64,000 bases of DNA, from positions 1,240,001-1,304,000 of the forward strand of contig NW_024037065.1 in the NCBI RefSeq assembly GCF_015706575.1, written 5' to 3'. The position numbers and the translations under genes are program-made. This stretch comes from Patiria miniata (Eukaryota; Echinodermata; Asteroidea; Valvatida; Asterinidae). Of this stretch, positions 10,862 to 22,400 are shown in pieces (the stretch's first letter is position 1; every line of letters begins with the position of its first letter). A model generated the notes under the pieces. That model was given only the letters and a program-made list of their open reading frames with translations, did not search any database and was not told where the DNA came from.

Positions 10862-12296
10862 TGTGACGGAATAGGAATTAAGTCACCAAATGTATGTTTT
10901 AAATACACTAGCACACTGTGAATCACCGACACTTTGCATATAAGGAATCCTTGGTTGTGATTGGTCAATTGAGTTTATGCGCTGTTGGGGGAGGGGGGTA
11001 ATTGGATTAGCGTGAAGCCTTCTGTTTATGCTAACTCCTAGTTTATCCAGTGCGTCTGGGGCGAGCTGTATAAGGAGGGGTATCCTGACTTGATGATTTT
11101 ATTGCCATATAAAGTATTATATGTGATGTGATGTATGCTCTTTTTGAAGGATTAATTACAATAAAAATGCAGATGGAACTTAAGTTTCTTCTTTCACATT
11201 CTAAAACTAAATAATTTTTTCTTTATGTGCTTGAATAGTTGTAGTTGTAAAAAGAAAAAAATTCCTGCGTACGCTATGTTATAGCATGGTTCAAGCTATG
11301 CAAATCATGAGTAGTAACTCAAGATCGTGAATACGTTACATGTAGCATGAATGATGAACAAACGACCTCATTTCCTCCCTGGAAATGTATTGATGTATAG
11401 CTTCTATTTTTTTTAATATTAAATGATAATCTTGTACTTTTCCATAGAAATATACTTCTCTATAGAATGTATTTTCTCTATAGAAATTATACTTCTATAG
11501 AAGTACTTCTCTATAGAAATTATACCTTTCTATTGAAATTTGGGGTCTATAGAAAAACATTGTTTTAGAAAGCTATAGAATTCTATAGTAAACAATTTCT
11601 ATAGAGTCCCTCTTTAGAAATTCTATAGAGAATTGGCGAGCCTGTAGAGTTCTATAGAGCTGTATAAAACGTTGTAAAGAATTCTATAGAACCTTTTTGT
11701 AAGGGATGGCAAAGAGAGGTTGTGCACTAGCTTATGGGGCTCAAAGTCTATAAAAGGAGCTGCAGGGCTAGGATTTAGTCAGTTGATTGCTTGATTCTCT
11801 TATGATTAGAATAATTGTTAAGGCTCTTGATTATGTGGAATGACATGACGGATGATGATGATTAAAGGCATGACCACCGTACTTGATTACTGTTTCTGTT
11901 CACCAATTACTAGTCTGTCTTAGGGTATAGGGTCTACTTAGGACTAAGTCTAGGGCAAAGTCCCAAGGAAGACAAGTTGCTTCACCCATATTCCGACTCC
12001 GCCGACTCCGCCTACAAACCGACTCCGCCTATTCCACCCCATTCCTTCTCCACCCACATTCCGACTCCACCCACATGCCGACTCCGCCTATTCCGCCCCA
12101 TTCCTACGACTCCACATTCCGATTCCCGGTTCCCACTCCCATTCCACTACCCTGACTACTGCTTGCTGACCCGGTCAACCGAGAAGTGGGGATAGCCTGG
12201 TGCTGTGGCCCACCACTGCAGGGATAGAACACCATCGGGACGGCACGCTACCAACCAAACCAGCCTGACGCAGGAGAGCTGGCACGACACGTCACA
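10862..12296 (+). repeat. 5' LTR of gypsy element 2
   Basis: Starts TGTGACGGAA and ends ...CACGTCACA, so it has the TG...CA ends with an inverted TGTGAC/GTCACA, and is followed one base later by a primer-binding site. Length is about 1435 bp. A TATA box (TATAAAA, 11749-11755) lies in a stretch also present in the LTR fragment at 41705-42202. The block 10990-11700, rich in CTATAGAA words, is missing from that other copy, so it is either an insertion here or a deletion there. A CCGACTCCGCC-type pyrimidine-rich repeat occupies about 11985-12130. Confidence 0.8.
11749..11755 (+). promoter_or_regulatory. TATA box in LTR
   Basis: TATAAAAGGAGCTGCAGG, conserved in the second LTR copy at about 41850. 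It is the likely LTR core promoter. Confidence 0.55.
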
Positions 12297-12297
12297 T

Positions 12298-12315
12298 TGG
12301 TGGCAGCGGTGGGAT
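12298..12315 (+). other. Primer-binding site of gypsy element 2
   Basis: TGGTGGCAGCGGTGGGAT begins one base after the LTR's terminal CA. It starts with TGG, the complement of a tRNA 3' CCA, as expected for minus-strand priming. Confidence 0.7.
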
Positions 12316-12370
12316 CCACCAGGAGAGAAACTTCAGTGGAATTCAGCAGCTGAAGGAAGAAGACAACGGT

Positions 12371-14290
12371 ATGGAGCAAAGAGAGCAAGCAGTGCTTACA
12401 CCGGGGAGACACCGAGTGGAAGAAGTCGACTTGGGAGTGGAATTCCGGTATCAAGGCAGTGACTTATTTCCAGCGGCTGTAGGAAGTGCGGCGACGAGCG
12501 GAGCAAGCAGCATCCTTCAACCGGCCCAGGAAGCATCGCAGCTCCAGTTCTCTCCAATGACATCCACCGTGAACCCAGGGCTGTTTCTAGGGAGATCGAC
12601 ACCATGGACAACGGTTGGAGAAGAGTGGGCAAGGCAACCGATGGCGAGCATCAACCCTGCACATGTTGAGGGGTCTCAACAGAGAACTCCACAACGTGGA
12701 TGGATGGGCGAGCTGGGGGAACCAGCCGGAGGATCGCCGATGTTGAACCCACTGAGCACCTCTACTCCAGTGAGCAACTTACAGATTTCAGGAGCCAGAG
12801 TAGAGCAAGCACCAAGGCTACCAGTGACGATCGGGAAGATCGAAAACTGGTGCCCGGGGGGAGCAGGAGCAAGGGAATATTCCACCAGAAGTGGGAATAT
12901 TGGAACTTCCGCACCACCAGGAATCACTACCGTCAGTGGAGCATGGCAAGCACCACCTGGGTACGGCCCGTACGTGCCACTAGTCTTCAGCACTATGACG
13001 GCAGGAATGCGGACATTCCCAGGGTATGCAGCAGCAGCAAGGCAGTCTACAAGCGAAGCAAGCATAAGCACGGCTTCTGCTCAAGGGAGACCGTTTGAGG
13101 TGCCCGGAGCGGGAGCCCGAAGCGAGTACAGGCCGGTTTCAAGTGAGCGGTCAAGCACGTGGAGTCCAGTTTTTGCTACCAAGATTGATTCGAGTCAACC
13201 ACAACTACCACCGAAGGTTTCCTCAAGGATGAAGGTGGAAGGACTGGAGAAAGGGTTGGCGGGAGTGACGATTGGAAGCAAGAAACCAGAGGGGCCCACG
13301 GCGGAACGAGAAAAAGACAGGTGCAGGGGAGGAGAAGATCCACCGAGCACAACGGAAGCCGAGTTTTGTTCCAGACAGATTTTCAGGGGACATTCCCTGG
13401 AGGGATTGCAAGGCTCATTTTGAGTCTTGTGCCACGATAAACGCGTGGACCTCTGCAGAGAAAGCATTTTTCCTGGCAGCAAGCCTGAAGGGGCAGGCCC
13501 AGCAAGTGCTTGGAGACGGGATCCAAGGCGAACCATTGAGCTACAACGACCTTACTACAAGGTTGGAAAGACGATTTGGTCCCGGGGAGCAGGCCGAGAG
13601 ATTCCTGTCGGAACTGAGGAGTAGGACAAGGGGGGTCAACGAAGGTTTACAAGCACTCGAACTCAGCATCCGATGGCTGACGGAATTGGCATACCCTGAG
13701 CTCCATAGAGATTCACGGGAAAGACTCGCCCGAGGGCATTTCATGGATGCCATCCCAGATGTAGAAGTGCGTGCGGGAATCTTCAGAGCACACCCTAAGT
13801 CCTTAGATGAGGCGATACGGGCGGCACTGGAGACAGAATCGTCCATCAACTCCGAGAGACAGAGGCAGCGGGGCCAAGGTGGTAGGCAGGATAGAAATCC
13901 AAGGGCCCATCGATATGTTGAAACTGTCTCCAGGGAGGAATTCAACCGGCAGACGCAAGCAATGTCGGAGCAGCTCGCCGCATTACATGGGATGATGGCG
14001 GGTCTAGAAAAAGCCATGCGGAGTGGGACCACAGCTTCAAGGAGTGAAGAGACTGTGGCAAACAGGACTCCACAGGAGAGAGGCAGGAAACCACGGGAAG
14101 ATGAAGCCTGCCACAACTGCGGAGGTTTGGGACATTTTCGAAGGAATTGTCCATCGACTAGAAACCGAGGATGGGTTTCGGGAAACGCCACCGGACCAAC
14201 CCAGAGGGTCGGGGGGTGGGGGGGGGGGGTCGACACAGACAGACCCGAAGAAAGAAAGCGACAGAGACAGAGCAAAGTAGAAATGGGAAG
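12371..14290 (+). pseudogene. Gypsy element 2 gag
   Basis: Frame 12371-13423 encodes a Gly/Ala/Pro/Ser-rich N-terminal part. At about 13300-13420 the coding potential passes to a second frame (13272 onward) with a capsid-like segment (VPDRFSGDIPWRDCKAHFE, LAASLKGQAQQVLGD, LTTRLERRFGPGEQ) and, at about 14110-14150, a CCHC zinc knuckle (CHNCGGLGHFRRNC). The frame change is a +1/-1 shift over a roughly 100-nt overlap, so it may be a mutation; programmed shifting within gag would be unusual. A poly-G run at about 14205-14230 follows the knuckle. Gag packages the element RNA. Confidence 0.8.
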
Positions 14291-14714
14291 GCCACCATTC
14301 CTACCAATAGACAGAGGGGATCCGGAACAGACGGTGTACGTCCAAGGGCAAATAGGAGACCACCCTATTAATTTCCTGATAGACACCGGTTCCACCGAAA
14401 CAGTCATTAGTACCACGGAGTTCGAGAGGATAGAAGGAACCAGAAGACCTGACCTGCAGCCCTTGACAAAAACCATTCGTCAGGCCGATGGCACTCCCCT
14501 GCCGGTGAAAGGCAGTGCATTCATGAGAGTGAAGATTGGGGGACACTGCGCCAGGGTTGAAGTCATCATGGGGTCCATAAACCATCAAGGCATTCTGGGG
14601 ATGAACTTTCTTCTAACGACGGGTAGCATCTTGGATGTAGATCAGCTACAGCTTAGAATAGGCGACCAAACCATTCCATGCAATGGCAACACCTCCGAAG
14701 ACTCGTTTTCCTGA
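14290..14714 (+). CDS. Gypsy element 2 protease
   Basis: Same frame as the gag zinc-knuckle part. It has INFLIDTGSTETVIS, a DTGS retropepsin active site, and GILGMNFLLTTGSILD, the family's distal motif. It ends at a TGA at 14714, and the following linker lies in another frame. The domain itself looks intact, but the polyprotein downstream is deleted, so no functional element is expected. Confidence 0.8.
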
Positions 14715-15463
14715 GTGGATGGGGCATCATTGAACCAAGTGACAAGTCTCAGCTAGGGAAAAGGGGATTGGTGGTTGCAAGCACCTTGGTAAGGGCAGCG
14801 GCCGACTTATACCCGGTGAGAGTGTTCAATCCTGGAGACACAGTGGTCACGATTTACAAGGGGACTACAGCGGGTCTGTTGGTACCGATCGATGGCAAGG
14901 AGATCAAGACGCAGGTGAGCGGCGGGAGCGTGGCAGGTTTGGAGCGGACAAAAGGGGAGGTGGAAAATGAACTGCTACGGCATCTAGTGGATTTGTACGC
15001 CAGGAGCATAGATAATTTACCGGAGGAACAGCATGGGCAAGTCAAGAAACTGTTGATGGACTTTCAAGGCATATTTTCAGGTACAACAGTTGCTAGAGAG
15101 AGGTACTATAGAACCCTCAAGTAGTCCGTTGGCATCACCAGTGGTTCTGGTTACGAAGAAAGACGGATCCACCCGGTTTTGCGTTGATTACCGGGCTCTG
15201 AACGAGTGCACACTGAAGGATGCCTACCCCATACGTCGTATAGACGACAGTTTGGACTCCTTGGCGGGGGCTGAATGGTTCTCGACACTCGACCTGGCTA
15301 GCTGCTACTGGCAGGTGGAGCTGGATGAAGATGCCAAGGCAAAGTCAGCTTTCGTGACAAGGGCTGGGCTGTTCCAATGGAACGTCATGCCGTTCGGCCT
15401 ATGTAATGCGCCTGCAACCTTTGAAAGGTTAATGGAGAGGGTGTTCGCCGGATTGCAGCGGCG
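14678..15463 (+). pseudogene. Gypsy element 2 linker and truncated RT
   Basis: Frame 14678-15124 is the PR-RT linker (KRGLVVASTLVRAAADLYPVRVFN). Frame 15090-15463 is the first half of RT: GTIEPSSSPLASPVVLVTKKDG, FCVDYRALNE, DAYPIRRIDD, FSTLDLASCYWQVEL, VMPFGLCNAPATFERLM. It stops just before the YxDD box and passes directly into integrase. The catalytic box, thumb and whole RNase H are deleted, with the junction near 15460. Confidence 0.85.
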
Positions 15464-16654
15464 GTGAAAACCTACTGGGCCCAATGGCAGCAGTTGAAGA
15501 TACGCAACGGGGTGTTGTCCCGTAGATGGGAAACAGAAAATGGGAAACACAGGCAGTGGCAAGTGGTGTTACCGACTTCCCTGCAGGGAGACGTCCTCAC
15601 CGAACTACATGACAGTAGGACATCAAGACACCAAGGAGTATACAAGACATTGCAGAAAGTCCGCCGGCACTACTACTGGTCCGGTATGTCTGCGGATGTG
15701 CGGGCGAAGAAACGACGATGCAATATCTGCGCCCAAAGGAAATCCCCAGGCAAGAAAGCTCGGGCACCACTGAAGCAGTACATCGTAGGGGCACCAATGG
15801 AGAGGATTGCATTGGATGTGATGGGAGGATGTTATCGAGAGGTTTAACAAGACTTTGGTGAACATGGTGAGTGTCATGTTGAAACCAAATCAGAAGGACT
15901 GGGACGAGCAGTTGTCCTACGCCATGATGGCCTACCGTAGTGCGGCCCAAGACAGTACGTCAGAGTCCCCCTACTTCATGTTGATGGGACGAGAAATAAC
16001 CCTCCCCCTGGATGCCCTGACGGAAGTCCATGACAAAGCAAGAGAGAACATCAAGGCAAGCCAACAGCGACAGAAGCGGAACTACGATAGGTATGTGGCG
16101 GGAAAGACGTCAGAAGTGGCATGTATGTGTGGCTACACAACTCTGCAAGGAAGAAAGGGCTTTCACCCAAGCTGCAGTTCAAGTGGAAGGGCCCCTACCT
16201 TGTAACAGATAAGCTGTCTGATGTGACGTTCCGCATCCAAGAAAAGCCAAGATCCAAACCTAAAGTCGTGCATTACGACAAGCTGAGGCTGTCCACAGGG
16301 CCTTGTCTTGAGGACTGGCGGGTAAATTCCAGATCTCGTCCGGAAAACGAGTCAGCAGAAGAACCGTCAGAATTGCCGACTGGAGAAGTAGAAAGACTCG
16401 TCAACGAGAAGAATACAAGCAGTGAAGAAGAAAAGCAGGGTGATTCTGGAATCAACCAACCGCCAGCTCCGCAAAATGATGATGGGAAAGCGACGGAATC
16501 AAGCCAACCTGTGCAGAATAGATTGGATGTCGATCCAGAAACACCCACAAAAGCATCAAAATCAAAGGAAGAGTCCACCATCAAACTGCCAAAACGGCAA
16601 AGGTATCCTGTCAGACAACGAAGACGCCCAGTTCGACTTAATGACTACGAATAA
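15464..16654 (+). pseudogene. Gypsy element 2 integrase, core deleted
   Basis: Frame 15464-15847 has the HHCC zinc region (ELHDSRTSRHQGVYKT..., CNICAQRKSPGKK) and the first core words (RIALDVMGG). It then jumps to the region after the catalytic Glu (FNKTLVNMVSVML, 15837 on), so all of the DDE core is missing. The C-terminal domain is present in frames 15855-16205 and 16121-16654, with the GPY/F-type module (FKWKGPYLVTDKLSDVTFRIQ) and an acidic tail ending in PVRQRRRPVRLND. A frameshift near 16120 separates the two. This is a deletion derivative. Confidence 0.8.
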
Positions 16655-16786
16655 CTTCAAATTACAACGAAAAACACATTGGCCGTGGTGATTAGAAATA
16701 ATCATCGACCAGAGCTTTCACTAGTATGGTAACGATGCACGTAGCGCGCGCATGCCCGTTGCCATGCCGACGCCACACGGCGTATA

Positions 16787-17324
16787 GTGCATGTGGTACA
16801 GTTCCCACTTCAGACTTCGTATCCGTACAGTTCACTCGCACGTATTCAGCCTCTCGAGAAAGATTCCGACGACAGCGATTTCGACAACAGTTATTCCGAC
16901 GACAAAGATTCCGACTACAATTATTCCGACGACAGCGATTCCGACAACAGTTATTCCGACGACAGCGATTCCGACTACAATTATCAGGACGACAGCAATT
17001 CCGACGACAGTAACTTTGCATGTCATAAGTTGTGACAGCGCAGAGGAGAGGAGGGATTCCAGGAGGGATTCCAGGGATCGCCACATCAGCAAAAGCCACC
17101 GTGACCGGAAAAGTAGTAAGACCTCGTCAGGATCCTCTCGCCATAGGTCACAGGCAACACAACCGAACCCCCACTCTACCTCTCCACTTCCACCTCTCCC
17201 TCCGGAGCCCACAGTCGAAATCCAGCCCGCTACTCGACAGGCACCAGAATCGACCACCGAAGTGGAGCCAGCTGCAAGGCCGCATCCACGCACCGGGGGA
17301 AAGAGCCTCAAGAAGGCTTGGTAA
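16787..17324 (+). pseudogene. Ser/Asp-repeat ORF after gypsy element 2 integrase
   Basis: A 30-bp tandem repeat (about 16865-17010; TTATTCCGACGACAGCGATT unit) encodes an SDDSDSDNSYSDD-like acidic repeat in one frame. A second frame then gives a Ser/Arg region (RRDSRRDSRDRH, KSSKTSSGSS) and a Pro/Glu tail ending in KSLKKAW at 17324. The composition change across one frameshift suggests a single acidic/SR-type protein. Its place after integrase parallels the extra ORF of gypsy element 1, so it may be an accessory ORF. All three frames of the repeat are open, so the repeat alone is weak evidence of coding. No 3' LTR follows. Confidence 0.35.
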
Positions 17325-18297
17325 TCTGGCGAGCCCGGAAACTCCGGCTAACCGCATCGAACTAACGATCGCCACGACGTTCTACTGGCACAACATCGTC
17401 TGCCACCAAGAGGAGACCAAGCGGACACTCTACCTACCGTAAGCTGCCAAGCAAGAGTGCAGTTATGCAAGGCTTATAGGCGTTATAGACCACGGGGCAT
17501 GGCTGCAAAATGTGCTCAGAAAGTGATTTTCTTGGCGCACCTCTCAGATCTAAGTGAATTTTTGCAGGTTATTAGCTGAGACCATATAGATCACGGAAAA
17601 CCAAAATCCACAACCCCAAAGTGACCAATCATTTAAATATTTGCATTTTAAGGAGCAGTTCAAAAAAGGGCGCCCTCTATTGACCAGGAATGGAGAACTG
17701 TGCACATTTTCAATGGGAAAGATTGTTTTAACTGCTGTTGCTTGCTAAAAAGGGTCTCTACAGAGCCGAGACTCAATAAAAAGGAACTTGGGGTGGCTTT
17801 TAATGTTCCAATAGACTTTCATTGTTCCAATAATTAATTTAAATATCAAATTTTCCAGCCCATTGAAATTCATGGAAGATTCTAAAAGCCCTTTCCCAGC
17901 CTTAGTGCAAATGTTCCCTCCTTTTGTTTTATATTTTCATTTAAAACACATACAATGTATATTGTTTTTTACTGAACTTCTTAATAGGGTATTATTGATC
18001 ATATGATTATAATTTTCTTTTTGGTTAAAATTACAGAGTATTTCTGACTTACGATGTAATAAATTAAACGGAGGGTCCGACACAAATACAAATGAATTTA
18101 TCTGAATAAAAAAAATAAAAATGACCACAGGGTTTATAATTTCAGCCTTTGATGCATATTTATTTGTACAAAAAACAAAACAGTTAATGGTAATTAAAAA
18201 TACTTGAGAAATAATAACTGTATTTGGCAAAAATTATAATACAAAAACAAATAAATATCAATATTAGGATGTTCACATCAGGCAAGTTTTTGGAATG
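17325..18297. other. No gene seen
   Basis: AT-rich, no conserved frame or repeat recognised. The 3' LTR expected for gypsy element 2 is absent. Confidence 0.5.
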
Positions 18298-18563
18298 ATC
18301 AAATCAACATGCTTTTGGACTTGGTAGTATTCAATTTTAATCTATTGTCATTGAGCCAGTTTGACATTTTCTGGATACAAGTTGATCTGATGAATATCTT
18401 TACTTGAGTAAAAAATAGAAGTGTCATCAGCATAAAGGACAATTTTAGTATGCTCAGTCACTGACGTGATATCATTAATAAATATAGAAAATATTAATGG
18501 GCCCAAGATAGTCCCTTGTGGGACTCCAAAATTGAAAGAATCGGATTTGTTCGACATTCCCAA
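18298..18563 (-). pseudogene. Non-LTR retrotransposon RT fragment
   Basis: The frame reads [22 protein letters not shown] and [15 protein letters not shown], the GVPQGS and YADD boxes of LINE reverse transcriptases of the Jockey/CR1/RTE type. The next motif ([16 protein letters not shown]) follows in another frame down to about 18298. Only the palm survives; both sides end abruptly. The clade cannot be fixed from this fragment. Confidence 0.8.
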
Positions 18564-19412
18564 TTTTAGTTACTGTGTCCTTCCGTGAAGGTAAGACCGG
18601 AACAAGGTAAGACCAGAACTTTGTATCTCAATAAAGGTTAGTCATTACAAAAATGGTAAAACAGACTTGAATCTTTCAATGGCGAATCCATTGGCATCTT
18701 GAAACTACATTCGTTATCTACAGTGAGTTCCGTTGTCTAGATTTCAAATCATTCGAAGGGTCGAAGGACGAAAAATGTCATAAACCTTCAAAGAAACCAG
18801 AACTGCAGTTGAGAACATAGTTCAATGTATAAGAGGATTGGTGGATACATCTAGTATAAAATATGAAACAACTCTCTCTGCACAAAGACATCAACCAAGA
18901 GAATGGGCCTTTTGCATAGCATCATGGAGGACAATTCTTAGTATACGACATCTTCTGCACCCACCTCCCCCCCCCCAAAAAAGGAATTACAGTAACAAGA
19001 AGCTCTAAAGGATGTCTTAATAGAGTCTATTTGATTAACAACAAATAAGACTGTAAGCATGAACATTAGCGGAGAGGAATAAACTGTTTTAAGCCCTTAC
19101 AAATTACCACACAAACAAAACATTGTCGAAAAAGAAAACACGGTAAAATTATTTACCATCCCCTTGCTGAACCTGCAACTGGAAAACGTCCGTCACAAAA
19201 TCAACGGTGTCATTTCAACCGTAAGACAAAAATTTGGTGTTTTTTTTTAGTTGAGTACGTCCCTATAACAATGTAAGTTATTTAAAACGAGTCCTTTTGA
19301 TTCATATTTGGAACTATTTAAGTGGGATTGGAAGCAGAATGTGTGATTTAACGCTTCAGAAGTGACAATCTTATTCCATATTATATAGCAAAACATGTTC
19401 ATGATGGTTAAT
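18564..19412. other. No gene seen
   Basis: AT-rich spacer after the gene ending at 19413; no open frame of note. Confidence 0.5.
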
Positions 19413-22400
19413 TTAATCCTCAATATCTGAATCATTACTTTCATGTGAAGTGCGCTGCTCTTCACCTGGAATATTTTCACAGTTTGTGCACTTGCACAAG
19501 TCTGTTCATGGCAGTTTCTTTTCGAGACAGCTACACTTGCCTTTTGTACATTTACTTTTTTTACAAGAACAGTGGGCAAATTCCATGACACTGTTTGGGG
19601 CAGGGGGTAGATCCATCCAGTGGATACTGATGTCATCGTCGATGACCTTCCACCCTCTTTTGTGTGGAGACGGCACTTCAGGACGTGCATCCAGGGCCCT
19701 CTTGTAAATGGCTGCCTGGTAATTGGCCCTCTTTACATGCAGGTGCAAGGCATCCTGATTTGGCGGCATCGACTCCTCCATCACAGTGCCAATCTGGAAC
19801 ATGTTGTATCTGCAAGTTGTCAAATTACGAGAAAAATCCCTTTTCTTAAATGACAGTACTTTTTAATTGCAAATTGCATTTTCTTAATGTGCAACAGGCA
19901 CTGCATGTTTTAACTTTTTACTTCTTGAAGAAAACTTTTGGTGACCAAGTTATTTATTTTTTGATATATTTGTGGAGCAGTTCATTGGCCTGTGACTAAA
20001 TTTAGCGAAGGAAAACTGTTCTCAAGTTGAAGTAAAACAAAATATGAATATAAAGCACTCTTTATCCACACACACTGCTCTGAACTGACATGCAGCATAT
20101 GGTTACGGTCTTTCAACAAGAAGGTTGTACTGCTTTGTGTGTGCTTGAATTTGGCAAAACTAATGCATGTTAAACACATACCTGGCAATGTTCACATTGG
20201 CACAATCAAGCTGTCTGTACAGATGGCAGACGAACTCTTCAGCTCCTGAGATGACATCGGGCCTCACAGTAAAGTCGTCACCAATTGCTTTGAAGACAGG
20301 GTACGTATTGACCTCCTTGAAAAGAAAATAGACAACACTTTCTATTTAAAAAAAAAAAATGAAAAACTGTATTTGACTGAGTGAATAATAGTCTCAATCA
20401 TCCCATGAAAATAATATCATGATTGTGTGTCACAATAAATGGAAAATAAAGCTTGACTGTTTTAAAATGTATAACTGCCCTCAATTTACAAAATTAAGTT
20501 AGTTCTCAATATTGTTGGCGGTTAGTTAGACGTCTGTGAACAGGTGCAAGCTGGCTTGTCTGGTTCCCCGACTCAACAATTTCCCACCGTCTTTAAAATG
20601 TTTTGTTTGATCTGAAGTAGGTTCTAGGAACCAGTACGTATATACAAAACAGTTTTGCGTCAAGGTCTTTCCATTATCTATTAACACAAAACTTTTAACA
20701 TGTCAGTGTAACAATATTTTCTTTCTAATACTAATCCATCCATTTCTGAAAACTTTTGCAAAGCAAATGTTGTATACATATATTTATACCTTTAATGCCA
20801 ATTTAGCTGGCGTTGTCTTTCCTTTTCCCCGGAATCCACTTGTGGAGTCGCAGCCAGTCAAACAGTGCAGACCGATCAGTTTTTGTGTTGTCTCTGCTCC
20901 CAGAACATGGCTCACTTGTGAGATGTTGACTGTGCGCAAATTCTTTCCCCTGCCAGTGTGAAAAAGTAAGGGTGACTCTATAGAACTGCTGTGATGCAGA
21001 GCCACAATGAAAACATCAGTGTCGGGACTTTTGATGATGATGCTCTTCCTAGGGCTGTTGGGTGAGGCCTGAGAGGAGATGAAAGCACAGTGCAGAAACA
21101 TCCGGGTGTCTGCCTCTTCATGACTACACTCTAACTCTGGTACATTTTCACTTTGGACCTTGCCATTGACATTACGCAACACATGACATTCTTGTCCATG
21201 GGCTAAGTACACCTTGACATCCTTTAAGATGGCTGATGATACTTTCTTCCACGTTTGGAACATGAAGTCAACCAAGTTTTCTTTGTTACGACCGACTCCA
21301 AGGAATTTCTTCCACTGAACAGGTACTGGTTGTCAAGCATTGGATATTTTGATCACCTGTGTTCCGCTCCCAGCTCTTCGGTTTCTCTCAGCATTCTTGA
21401 TACTTGTTACTGGATACTGGTCAGTGACAAAATGAATTTCTTTGGAACCAATTTGTGATGACAAACTAACCAGCTTCACCAAAAGGCTTTCTGCCAGCAA
21501 ACCCCATGATTTGGGGCGTTCACGTGGCCGAAGTGTTTGCAGCATTGCCATGCCATCCACTACCCAGATGGATTCCAATGGAATTGGGCTTACCGGTGCA
21601 ACCCCAGCCAGTTCCTCGACATAGTGCATCAGGTCAGACTTGGAGTTCTTGTACAGATGGCCGTTCTCTGTGGCTATAGGAAGAGGTACAGGCCCAAGAC
21701 TGTAAGACAACACCTCTCTCATATCGGCATTCCTTACTTGGCTTATTACTAGCAGACGAGCAAAGAGATCACGGTTCGCCTTCAGTACCACTTGTTTGCT
21801 ATTGACTCGCCGGGTCACTTCTTTGCCCTGATTTGAGAATGTAAGCAACTTGTTCTTCTTCAATGCGTCAAAGAACCCCACTTGGTCACTCTGCAACCGC
21901 TCTTTGATGAACTGTACACATTTGTCCTCTCCAAGGCCCTTGGCTTTCATCAAGTCCTCACACACTTTATCACTTGCCACAACACCAGATGAGATATGAA
22001 TCAAGTCGCTGCCTTCACATTCAAAAGGATTCACCATGTTCGAGATGGTCTCCATGACCCCCTGTGTAGCCTTCTCATCTTCTTGATTGCGCGTCACATC
22101 AAGATCCTTGCGCATTCTTCCTCTACCAGGTATTTTCCCAGCCATTTCCTGACATTTGTGAGTTATACCCGAACGCTGATGCTGAGTCAAGTGCCATCGC
22201 TGAACTGCCCCCTTCTTTCTGGTAAACCCGGTCAGTCCACCTTTGGACTTGGAGTCCCTGTTGCAAGTCTCCTCTATTAGTTGATCGCAGGGAATCTGTG
22301 AAAACCCATATTCATCTTGCATCTGAACTGCAAATTGTCCCATCATCATTCCAATGTGGAGGTGGGGATGTGTCGTCGGCAAGGCACACATTTCGAGCCA

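Noticed and set aside
13541..14476. 311-codon minus-strand frame
   Set aside because: It overlaps gag and protease of gypsy element 2 in antisense and has no motif of its own.
16860..17010. Coding Ser/Asp repeat as firm gene
   Set aside because: The 30-bp unit is open in several frames on both strands, so the repeat alone is not evidence of coding; kept only as a low-confidence feature.
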